21,573 bases of DNA. It comes from RQOF01 sp964461135 (lineage in GTDB: Bacteria > Calditrichota > Calditrichia > RBG-13-44-9). Positions 14,954 to 21,573 of this stretch are shown in pieces. The stretch spans positions 1-21,573 of the forward strand of contig CAYWTB010000079.1 in assembly GCA_964461135.1 (NCBI GenBank), in the 5' to 3' direction. Numbering within the stretch: the stretch's first letter is position 1; every line of letters begins with the position of its first letter. The notes beneath the pieces are model-generated. The model made no database searches and was not told the DNA's origin. It worked only from the letters and a program-made list of their open reading frames with translations. Made by a program: the position numbers and the translations under genes.

Positions 14954-16129
14954 TCAATTTTCGACAATAATATTTTGAATAGTTGCAGTCTGGCTGAGCA
15001 GTTTTTGCAATAACCCGGCCAGCACATCCACTTCCACCGAAGTACCGTTCATCAGGATCACGCCTGTGGGTGTATATCCCTGCAGAGCATCCATATACTG
15101 ATCATATTGGTCACCCAGAATCTGTCTCAGATAAGTCATAATCAGATCACTGCTGGCAGAAGTATTTTCCCGGTCCACCACTTTAAACTGGTAGACGTCA
15201 CTGGGGAGCAGGGTTTCTCCGGAGGCCGTGGGAATATGAACATTTACGTACCAGTAATAGGTATATCCCGGTTCAATCAAACGTACCGCACCCACGCTTC
15301 CTCCAGGGGGATAACCTATTTTATTCAGAAATAGCAGGGGTTCGGTTGAGGCAGGATACTGAAAAACCAGATTGGAATAATTTTCCAGATGCAGGATAGG
15401 ATCCCGGCTCAACACATCCTCAATGCTTTCCGATTCGTATTTCCAGTAAACGTATAAATCGAACAGGTCGGCATCAGACTGCCATACAAAATAGGGAACG
15501 GTGGTGGGAATTTCCGGGGCATCCCCCAGGCTGACCCGGGAGCCGGGAAACAACGGCTCTATGGTTGTAGGATTGGTTATGGTCAGCGTGTTATCATCCG
15601 GATTCTGGTCAGTTATGGGTGCACCGCTGGGCGGATCAGTTACCAGTTCAACCTGGAATTGATACACCCCCGCAGGTAGCTTGCCGGTGGAGGAGACCTG
15701 CGCTTCCAGTTTATCGATGCGATTCAGATCAATACTGTAATTCCTAATTTTAATTCTATTTTCCGGATTCTCAATAAAGGCGGTTCCAAGGTTTAACTGA
15801 TTATTGTTGAAAGAATAATCCCCTGGAAAAAGCTGAAAGACATTGGATTCCCCTTCAACAATAATTTGTCCGTTAGTTACTACACGGAATATTATTCGCA
15901 CATCCAATGGGGCAGGTCCACGATTTCCGCCTATTTTAAGGGTATAGTAATAAGGAGCATTACCCAGGCCGGTGGGATCGATATCTCCGATATAAAAAAT
16001 CCGGGCGGCCGGGCTTTTATTCTCCGGCAAGAGATTAACAAATCTGAGATCAATATAAATCTGCTGGGAATAAACAGGAAAACTCAAAATGAAAAACAAA
16101 AGAAGGAGGGATAGTTTCATACATTTCAT
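14954..16129 (-). CDS. Exported beta-rich protein, first gene of the FecR-CHASE2 cluster
   Basis: A 391-residue protein of unknown family with a signal peptide at about 1-21 (ends PVYSQ). Residues 22-190 are predicted mostly beta. Residues 205-315 resemble an Fn3-like module (VPYFVWQSDADLFDLYVYW, then EPGYTYYWYVNV and SDVYQFKV). The last 70 residues are partly helical (LIMTYLRQILGDQYDQYMDAL). No lipobox or C-terminal sorting domain is seen, so it should be periplasmic or secreted. The ATG at 16129 is favoured over 16120 because GGAG lies 6 bases before it. A Bacteroidetes-like promoter lies 25-55 bp upstream. Its place in front of the FecR gene suggests a ligand-binding or scaffold role, which is inference. 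Confidence 0.7.
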   Translation of the reverse strand: MKCMKLSLLLLFFILSFPVYSQQIYIDLRFVNLLPENKSPAARIFYIGDIDPTGLGNAPYYYTLKIGGNRGPAPLDVRIIFRVVTNGQIIVEGESNVFQLFPGDYSFNNNQLNLGTAFIENPENRIKIRNYSIDLNRIDKLEAQVSSTGKLPAGVYQFQVELVTDPPSGAPITDQNPDDNTLTITNPTTIEPLFPGSRVSLGDAPEIPTTVPYFVWQSDADLFDLYVYWKYESESIEDVLSRDPILHLENYSNLVFQYPASTEPLLFLNKIGYPPGGSVGAVRLIEPGYTYYWYVNVHIPTASGETLLPSDVYQFKVVDRENTSASSDLIMTYLRQILGDQYDQYMDALQGYTPTGVILMNGTSVEVDVLAGLLQKLLSQTATIQNIIVEN

Positions 16130-16152
16130 GCAACTCTCCTTGTTTAATTTTC

Positions 16153-16184
16153 CAAATATAATAAAATAATTTTGTTTAACTCAA
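16153..16184 (-). promoter_or_regulatory. Promoter of the FecR-CHASE2 cluster, Bacteroidetes-like
   Basis: On the minus strand TATATTTG (16160-16153) fits the Bacteroidetes -7 box TAnnTTTG exactly, and TTGA (16184-16181) lies 20 bases upstream where a -33 TTTG element is expected. It ends about 23 bp before the first start codon. A sigma70 reading (TTGAGT-17-TTATAT) is also possible on the same bases. Confidence 0.5.
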
Positions 16185-16730
16185 TATAATAATTGTAAAT
16201 AACTAAAATATTTTCATGGATATGTGATAAAAGCCATACATAATGTAATTGAAAATTTTCACAGAAAAAGGGATCGGGTATCCGACCAGCCGGGTTTTCT
16301 TCGCCAGGCCCGGAAACTCCTTACTGGTTGGAAAAACAATTTAATAAAGGGTTATATGTTTACTAAAAATAATTTTTCCTGATGATAAAATCACAAATAA
16401 GTAAAGCGGGAGGTTATTTGAATTCCAAACATAAGCACTGATTTGTACAATTTTACCTTAATTTCAACTCATTATTACCAGCTAATCAGGGATTTTTGTT
16501 AAGAATTATTAAACAAATGGGAATTTTATTTTTTTAAATTGTGAAAATATTACTTGACATCTTCAGAATAAAAATTAAATTACAATTCAGAGAGAAGCCG
16601 GTTCCGGTTTATATGATAATCACGACATTCCCCTTTAGAATTCCCATATTTGCATTAATTACTATTTGCACATATTGGCCCATTTTCCGCTCGCGGATAC
16701 ATAAATGCATTATAGCAGGAAGGAATTGTC
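16185..16730. other. Divergent intergenic region, AT-rich
   Basis: About 550 bp without a supported gene. It separates the minus-strand cluster from the plus-strand 91-residue gene. The stretch near 16270-16320 is GC-rich with only short dyads (for example TCGG-GTAT-CCGA). A plus-strand promoter candidate at 16554-16581 is listed separately. The frame at 16541-16768 starts at a non-ATG codon without a ribosome-binding site and is not called. Confidence 0.5.
16554..16581 (+). promoter_or_regulatory. Sigma70-type promoter candidate
   Basis: A perfect -35 TTGACA (16554-16559) and TAAATT (16576-16581) with a 16-base spacer. It would give the 91-residue gene a leader of about 145 bases, long enough to carry regulation. 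Confidence 0.4.
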
Positions 16731-17006
16731 ATGACCAAAAGAGAATTTGTAAAACTGAAAAAGGGTGATATATTGCTGGCCATCCGGCACCTCATCAATG
16801 ATGCCGGTACTATTCTCATTAAAGAAAATAGTGAATGGAAAGTGAAAGAGATTGAGTTACAGCACCTGAAAGGCCAGGGACGGAAACCCAACAAAACAGC
16901 CTATCTGCAAAACCTATCGAATGGTAAAACCTATACCATCACCAAGGACAACAGTGCAAATTTCCTGATTTACAGGCGAAAACGGGGTCGGGTGCCCAAA
17001 ATGTAA
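16731..17006 (+). CDS. Small basic beta-rich protein, 91 aa, unknown function
   Basis: The ATG at 16731 follows AGGAAGG at good spacing. The 91-residue product is strongly basic (Lys/Arg-rich, ending RRKRGRVPKM) and has no signal peptide or membrane segment. The first half, FVKLKKGDILLAIRHLIND then GTILIKENSEWKVKEIEL, and the second, GKTYTITKDNSANFLIYRR, read as short beta strands with tight turns, like a small SH3-like or OB-like barrel. A nucleic-acid-binding role would fit the charge but is inference. No family is recognised. It precedes the broken deiminase gene on the same strand by 118 bp. Confidence 0.65.
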   Translation: MTKREFVKLKKGDILLAIRHLINDAGTILIKENSEWKVKEIELQHLKGQGRKPNKTAYLQNLSNGKTYTITKDNSANFLIYRRKRGRVPKM

Positions 17007-17124
17007 GCTCAGCTCCTGAAAAAATTTCCTGTATCTCCGCCAATATTTAAAATAATTGTTTCCGCTGCCACCCATTCATTACCTTGTTGTTTTAAATAAG
17101 GTCAACTTTTTTAATTTACAGGTC

Positions 17125-18010
17125 ATGAACATCATATACAGAGCCTGTCTGATTATTATTTTCTGCGTCTCGGGAGTATTGACACAAAGCAGCATACTGC
17201 CACGTAACCTGACCCCGGAGGAGAACCGTATCCTCCCGACATACCAGGGCACCTCATTTCCCGGAAGAAATGACCAATCCCCCGCCTTATGGGGTAAGGA
17301 CCCTGGCCGAATGGGAAGAATTGCAGGCCATAATGATTACCTGGACTTCTTTTCCCTCAATTCTGGCCCAGATTGTCGGATACAAACAGCAGGAATGTAC
17401 CGTCTACATTGTATGCAACGACTCCAACACCGTCAAATCCTACCTGGTGCAGGCCGGCATTATTCCAATCCAAATATATCCCCGCACCATTCAATTCAAT
17501 CTGGATCAGAGATTACGGCCCCTGGACCGCTTACACCACCTGCAGTGATACTCTCAATATCATCGACTGGATCTACAATCGTCCCCGCCCCAATGATGAC
17601 CTGATACCGGGAATATTTGCACAACAGATACAGGCACCTTACTTCGCCACCACTACCCCGCCATATGATCTTATCCATACGGGGGCAACTTTCTGGTGGA
17701 TGGTTATGGAACAGCGTTATCATCCAAACTCATTTTACCAGAAAATCTTTCAAAAACTGCAGCACAGATTGATACCATTCTGAAAAAATTTATGGGAATC
17801 GACCGCTTCATTAAATTAAATGTGCTGCCATACGATGTTATTCACCAAATAGATATGCACATGAAACTTCTGGACGCGGAAACCCTGTCGAGGGAGCAAT
17901 ATCCACCCGGTATATCAGATGGGCCCCAGACTGAAACCAATCTTTCTTACCTTCTCAATAATGTTAAAACCTGTTAAGGAAGAGATTTCAGGGTAATCAG
18001 AATTCGGTAG
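17125..18010 (+). pseudogene. Agmatine deiminase/PAD_porph-family pseudogene, multiple frameshifts
   Basis: Remains of an exported deiminase-family protein (Porphyromonas-type peptidyl-arginine deiminase/agmatine deiminase), which would hydrolyse a guanidino group to citrulline or carbamoylputrescine. Frame 1 from 17125 gives a signal peptide and ILPRNLTPEENRILP. A shift near 17265 leads to PPPYGVRTLAEWEELQAIMI. A second shift near 17480-17500 leads to FNSIWIRDYGPWT and DWIYNRPRPNDD. A third near 17690 leads to VDGYGTALSSKLIL and then LPYDVIHQIDMHMKLLD. TAA at 17975-17977 stops this frame, yet GRDFRVIRIR continues to the TAG at 18008-18010, where intact relatives usually read YG.pf.VIRI. The C-terminal third, with the family's catalytic Cys, is missing. 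The gene is dead beyond reasonable doubt. Confidence 0.88.
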
Positions 18011-18181
18011 TTAAACCGCTGCAGTAAAATGCGAAATATGCTCAGATTAAATCAAACCACTTTTATAAGGACTGCTGGAAATATGATAGTGTGAGGATAT
18101 GCTAAAAGACAGGAAACTTAATATTATTCTGTTTGGCTTAATCCATCATTCAGCTTATGAACAAATTTTCTGCTGCCAACC

Positions 18182-18682
18182 TTAGCGGGATTTATTTTCA
18201 GATGGTTTCCGCGGTACTGTCCGGTAAAGTTTCCTTTTCCTCACCGGTTCGATCCCTGCCTGCAGGTGAATATCAATTTGCATCTCTGATGACGACGATT
18301 CAAACTTCAGGGAATCCAGCCACTCTTTCATAGCCAGGATACTAAAAGGCTTGGAGAAAGTTTTACATCCCAGATTTTTTGCCTTCTTCATTTCCTGGCT
18401 TGCCCAGTCTCCTGACATGACGGCGATGTGGGTAACTTTACATCCTTTCCTGATCTGATTTTCAATAAAATCAATCCCACCCTGGCCCGGCATGTTTATA
18501 TCCGTAATAATAATGTCCGCACAGTGTGAGTTTGCCTGACAAATGCAATTAGTCGAAAAGTAAACCGGACAACGATCCGGCTGAGAAAATGACTCAACCT
18601 GGTAACCTTCCTGCTTTAGAAAATACGTCAGAGTAGTACGAATCAACTCATCGTCATCCAGTATAAATACCTTCTTCACCAT
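18182..18682 (-). CDS. Single-domain response regulator with Cys-rich insert
   Basis: A 166-residue receiver (REC) protein. The acidic pocket is Asp9-Asp10-Asp11, the phosphorylation site Asp61 (IIITDINMP), the switch residue Ser90 (VMSGD) and the conserved Lys111 (FSKPF). No DNA-binding or enzyme output domain follows; about 40 extra residues form a Ser-rich then strongly basic tail (EPVRKRKLYRTVPRK). Between helix 2 and strand 3 lies an unusual insert with Cys38, Cys46, Cys48, His53 and Cys54 (CPVY, then CIC, then HCAD). I recall similar Cys patterns in some anaerobe receivers; a metal or redox role is inference. No histidine kinase is adjacent. The ribosome-binding site is weak (AGGC). Confidence 0.88.
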   Translation of the reverse strand: MVKKVFILDDDELIRTTLTYFLKQEGYQVESFSQPDRCPVYFSTNCICQANSHCADIIITDINMPGQGGIDFIENQIRKGCKVTHIAVMSGDWASQEMKKAKNLGCKTFSKPFSILAMKEWLDSLKFESSSSEMQIDIHLQAGIEPVRKRKLYRTVPRKPSENKSR

Positions 18683-18902
18683 ATGTTTGCCTTTAGTCTT
18701 ATCACAGCCAACATGTTATCGGAAATAATTTATAAATCTTTAATTTACTGGACTTAGATGAAAAAAGTAAGCGCGTTAAGCAAAATAGCGGGGCAGGTGA
18801 ATGGTAAACCTTAATTAAATTCGACTGACTAATTCAGATATGAATAATTCTCGGATTGATTTTTCTCGGATCAGCACAATTATCCTGAAGCAGCCACAGC
18901 TA

Positions 18903-19067
18903 TTACTGTTCTTCTGTTTCTTTCTTTTTACCGTTTACCTGTTCATCCATCTGGAAAAGATCTTCGATGAGGGTATCCAGATTTTGTAATTCTTCCTGAT
19001 AGGACTTGGAATCATTATTTGACTTCTGAAAAGATACTTTTTCCTTGATGTTGGTAAGAAAACCCAT
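18903..19067 (-). CDS. Small acidic/charged protein, 54 aa
   Basis: The ATG at 19067 is preceded by a near-ideal AAGGAGG four bases upstream. The 54-residue product starts MGFLTNIKEKVSFQ, has a middle helix (SYQEELQNLDTLIEDLFQMDE) and a very charged tail (KKKETEEQ). It has no signal peptide or membrane segment and is likely cytoplasmic, perhaps helical and self-associating. A dyad (19079-19116) ends right at the ribosome-binding site. No family is recognised. It sits alone between the response regulator and YyaL-like genes, all on the minus strand. An overlapping plus-strand frame (18840-18989) lacks a ribosome-binding site and is treated as its shadow. Confidence 0.65.
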   Translation of the reverse strand: MGFLTNIKEKVSFQKSNNDSKSYQEELQNLDTLIEDLFQMDEQVNGKKKETEEQ

Positions 19068-19078
19068 AATACCTCCTT

Positions 19079-19116
19079 GTTATTCTGCTATAGAATTCCT
19101 TACTATATAGAATAAC
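19079..19116 (-). promoter_or_regulatory. Dyad overlapping promoter/leader of the 54-aa gene
   Basis: GTTATTCT (19079-19086) and AGAATAAC (19109-19116) are perfect inverted repeats with further partial pairing (tatag/ctata) inside. On the minus strand the downstream arm touches AAGGAGG directly. A possible promoter (TTAGAA-17-TATATA) overlaps the upstream arm. It may be an operator, or an RNA hairpin that controls ribosome access. Confidence 0.45.
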
Positions 19117-19216
19117 ATCGAACATTTTCTAATTTTGTTGAGTGTATTTCTTAAAATTCCTATCCTCTGCCTGTGATTAGCTATCCTGAAATTACGCGGC
19201 CGCAATTTACAGCTGT

Positions 19217-21346
19217 TTATTTCTGCCCGGCAGCACGGTCCCTGTCCATATCCACTTTTAAATTTAAATCATTAAAAACTTCATAAATATGATCCGGATC
19301 AAATATGGGCAAGGAACAGGTTCTTTGATGACAGATAAATACCGCACTTTTGTCCTTTAAAATCCGTCCTTCCGCCAGTGCAGGATTAATTAATGCCGGG
19401 ATTTTACCGGGAGAAATCCGGACAACAATCCGCTGGGGCAAAAAATACCGGTTAAGAGCTTTCATATAGACAGGTGCACTGTCATCTTCGCGCAGAGATA
19501 CGGTTATCTCCACAGGTGAATAATAGTAGAGACACACTGCCTTCAGGAGTGACGGCAGGGCGGCTCCGCGGTTTTCCAAATCATTCTTAAGTGACCTGAA
19601 CAGCATTTCGGCCGTCTGCTGATACTGTTCATTACCTGTATAGGCGGCAAGGCGCACCAGGTTCAAACACATTAAACTGTTCCCGGCCGGCGTAGAGGAA
19701 TCGTAGTTACTTTTCATACGAACGAACGTAGTTTCGCTATCTTTGGCCGTCAGATAAAAACCCCCATTAACCTTATCCTGAAAATTCTGCAGAACAAATT
19801 GTGTGAGGTTATCGGCTCTCTGCAAAAGCTCAATTTCCTGCAGAGCATCAAATCCGTCCAACAGTGCCTGTATGAACCAGGCATAATCGTCAATATAGCC
19901 TGCAATGGTTTCCTGTTTATCTTTTAAATAATGATAAACACTTCCCCGGGATGACATATAATTTCGCAGCAGAAATTGGGTTACTTTTTGTGCGGTGTCC
20001 GGATATCGCACATCATCAGTAACCTGATGCAGGGACCAGAGTGCTGATATCATCATGCCGTTCCAGTCCAGCAATACCTTGTCATCAAGTCCCGGCTGGA
20101 TTCTCCCGGCCCGGCGGGTCAAGAGTATTTGCCTATTCAGCTCTAATGATTTCTCCACCTCGTCCGGTGCCAAAGAACCGTTTTTAACGAGTGAGAGCAA
20201 GTGTCGGGAAACATATAAAATATTCATTCCCTCAAAATTTCCTTCGGGAGTGACTCCGTAGAAATCAAAAAACAAATCCAGGGATTGCTTCTTCAGATTT
20301 GTATTTAATTCCTCATAATCCCACAGGTAAAATTTTCCCTCCCGGCCTTCACTATCAGCATCCAGGGTGGAATAGAAACCGGTTTCACCATTATACAACT
20401 CCCGCAGGACAAAATCGGCGGTGCGGACAGCCACCGTCCGGTAGAACTCTTCCCCACTCAACCGAAATGCATTTACATAAAGGGGAATCAGCAGGGCGTT
20501 ATCGTAAAGCATTTTTTCAAAATGGGGGACCAGCCATTTCTCATCGGTGGAGTAGCGGTGAAATCCCCCTCCCACCTGGTCAAAAATGCCCCCCTCTCCC
20601 ATTTTTTTCAGGGTGAACAAGACCATGTTCCGGGCGTTTTGCTGACCGGTATAGTGGTAATAATTTAGAAGAAAATCCATGTCCGCCGTATGTGGAAATT
20701 TGGGTGCCGAACTGAATCCTCCGCAGGTTGTATCGTAGGAATTCTCCAGCTGACCAAGCAGGTTTTTCATGGCTTTTTCAAAATCCGGCAGTTCCGGGGA
20801 CGGCTCAGGTCGGTCCATTGTTTGCAGGATATTTTTTATCTCCGAGGTATTTTGAACAATTCTTTCCCGTTCATTTTGATAAATGTCATGAACACGTTGC
20901 AGCAATTCCGGAAAACTGATCATCCCATATCTCGCCACGGCCGGGAAATATGTTCCACCGTAAAAGGGTACTTTCTCCGCGGTCAGAAAAACAGTCAGTG
21001 GCCAGCCACCGCGCCCAGTGGTCATCTGAATAAATGTCTGGTACAGGTGATCAACATCCGGATATTCTTCGCGGTCTACCTTAGTACTGATGAAATACCG
21101 GTTCATGATTCCGGCGATTGTATCATTTTCAAAAGATTCGTGGGCCATTACATGACACCAGTGACAGGCAGAATAACCGATGCTTAATAAGACCGGCTTT
21201 TTTTCCAGACTGGCTTTCTGAAAAGCTTCTTCATCCCAGGGATACCAGTTTACCGGATTAGCAACATGCTGTTGCAGGTAGGGACTTTTTTCCCCACTCA
21301 AATGGTTGAAATTACCCGAGTCTGAATCTTTTTTCACCGGAGACAT
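19217..21346 (-). CDS. Thioredoxin-domain protein, DUF255/YyaL (SPATA20-like) family
   Basis: A 709-residue cytoplasmic protein. The N-terminal thioredoxin-like DUF255 domain (about 12-180) opens with the family signature SPYLQQHVANPVNWYPW and carries a CHWC motif (Cys61, Cys64) in SACHWCHVMAHESF, then VDREEYPDVD and GGWPLTVFLT. The rest (about 200-700) is helical, with family blocks GGFHRYSTDEKWLVPHFEKMLYDN, LDADSEGREGKFYLW and DDKVLLDWNGMMISAL, resembling an alpha/alpha toroid of sugar-active enzymes. The biochemical role of the family is not settled. The start at 21346 is preferred to 21430 because AAAGGA lies upstream and the alignable domain begins soon after; the longer frame adds 28 residues of unlikely leader. 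Length is normal and the frame is intact. Confidence 0.93.
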   Translation of the reverse strand: MSPVKKDSDSGNFNHLSGEKSPYLQQHVANPVNWYPWDEEAFQKASLEKKPVLLSIGYSACHWCHVMAHESFENDTIAGIMNRYFISTKVDREEYPDVDHLYQTFIQMTTGRGGWPLTVFLTAEKVPFYGGTYFPAVARYGMISFPELLQRVHDIYQNERERIVQNTSEIKNILQTMDRPEPSPELPDFEKAMKNLLGQLENSYDTTCGGFSSAPKFPHTADMDFLLNYYHYTGQQNARNMVLFTLKKMGEGGIFDQVGGGFHRYSTDEKWLVPHFEKMLYDNALLIPLYVNAFRLSGEEFYRTVAVRTADFVLRELYNGETGFYSTLDADSEGREGKFYLWDYEELNTNLKKQSLDLFFDFYGVTPEGNFEGMNILYVSRHLLSLVKNGSLAPDEVEKSLELNRQILLTRRAGRIQPGLDDKVLLDWNGMMISALWSLHQVTDDVRYPDTAQKVTQFLLRNYMSSRGSVYHYLKDKQETIAGYIDDYAWFIQALLDGFDALQEIELLQRADNLTQFVLQNFQDKVNGGFYLTAKDSETTFVRMKSNYDSSTPAGNSLMCLNLVRLAAYTGNEQYQQTAEMLFRSLKNDLENRGAALPSLLKAVCLYYYSPVEITVSLREDDSAPVYMKALNRYFLPQRIVVRISPGKIPALINPALAEGRILKDKSAVFICHQRTCSLPIFDPDHIYEVFNDLNLKVDMDRDRAAGQK

Positions 21347-21573
21347 GGATGAATTTCCTTTCTGTTTGTGAAACGCCAGAGAACCCTTTCTGAGACCGAT
21401 AGTGAAACCCGAACCGCGGGAATTGGCCACCTCTGCCTGTTATCGTATCTGAATAATTCATCACCAGTAGCCATACAGTCATAACCCGTGGTTAAAATAG
21501 AAATAAGAAAGTAATTTATAATCTGAAGTCGTAAAAAGTTATGAATCTCCTGGCGTTTGTAGTAGAATGTTTT

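Noticed and set aside
18840..18989. Plus-strand frame for a 49-residue membrane-like peptide
   Set aside because: No ribosome-binding site; its hydrophobic stretch is the reverse complement of the Lys/Glu-rich tail of the better supported 54-residue gene.
20690..21187. 165-codon plus-strand frame
   Set aside because: Antisense to the thioredoxin-like domain of the DUF255 protein.
21541..21573. Possible gene start running off the window end
   Set aside because: ATG followed by 10 open codons but no ribosome-binding site; too little sequence to judge.
1..21573. CRISPR array, tRNA or rRNA genes
   Set aside because: No regularly spaced direct repeats and no tRNA or rRNA sequence recognised on either strand by eye.

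Overview
The window reads as chromosomal DNA from a Gram-negative, moderately AT-rich bacterium. It encodes several outer-membrane or exported proteins (a FadL-type barrel, a large second barrel, lipoproteins) and a periplasmic multiheme cytochrome. A promoter matching the Bacteroidetes-type -7 box, a Porphyromonas-type arginine-deiminase relative and the IS200-like/REP-type mobile DNA together suggest the FCB superphylum (a Calditrichota-, KSB1- or Ignavibacteria-like lineage). That placement is inference; no rRNA or marker set is present.

Layout. 1-1086: a repeat-like element with near-perfect inverted ends (27-159), mostly gene-poor DNA, and a 59-residue coiled-coil protein (907-1086, minus). 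1226-4485: an SGNH/GDSL lipoprotein hydrolase and a FadL/OmpP1 transporter, both minus and each followed by a hairpin terminator. 4678-5775: a five-heme cytochrome c, divergent from fadL. 5776-7790: a decay zone holding a lipoprotein gene cut by an in-frame TAG, a frameshifted GAF-domain remnant, several inverted repeats and a Y1 (IS200-like/REP-associated) transposase with hairpins on both sides. 7907-16129: a long minus-strand run of six genes, which is the most interesting part. 16731-18010: a small basic protein and a badly broken agmatine-deiminase-family pseudogene. 18182-21346: a single-domain response regulator with a Cys-rich insert, a 54-residue acidic protein with a dyad touching its ribosome-binding site, and a DUF255/YyaL-type thioredoxin-domain protein.

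The minus-strand run, in transcription order, encodes an exported beta-rich protein, a periplasmic FecR-domain protein, a 795-residue outer-membrane barrel with periplasmic beta-sandwich domains, an inner-membrane CHASE2-class III nucleotide cyclase, the GTPase Era and a HAD phosphatase. The first four have parts predicted for every envelope layer and end in a cyclase, so the natural hypothesis is an envelope-sensing cAMP pathway. The usual FecR partners (an ECF sigma factor and a TonB receptor) are absent from the window, and no cNMP-binding effector is visible.

Two clear gene deaths (deiminase and GAF protein), one probable nonsense mutation (lipoprotein) and the mobile DNA show that the spaces between the conserved blocks are turning over.
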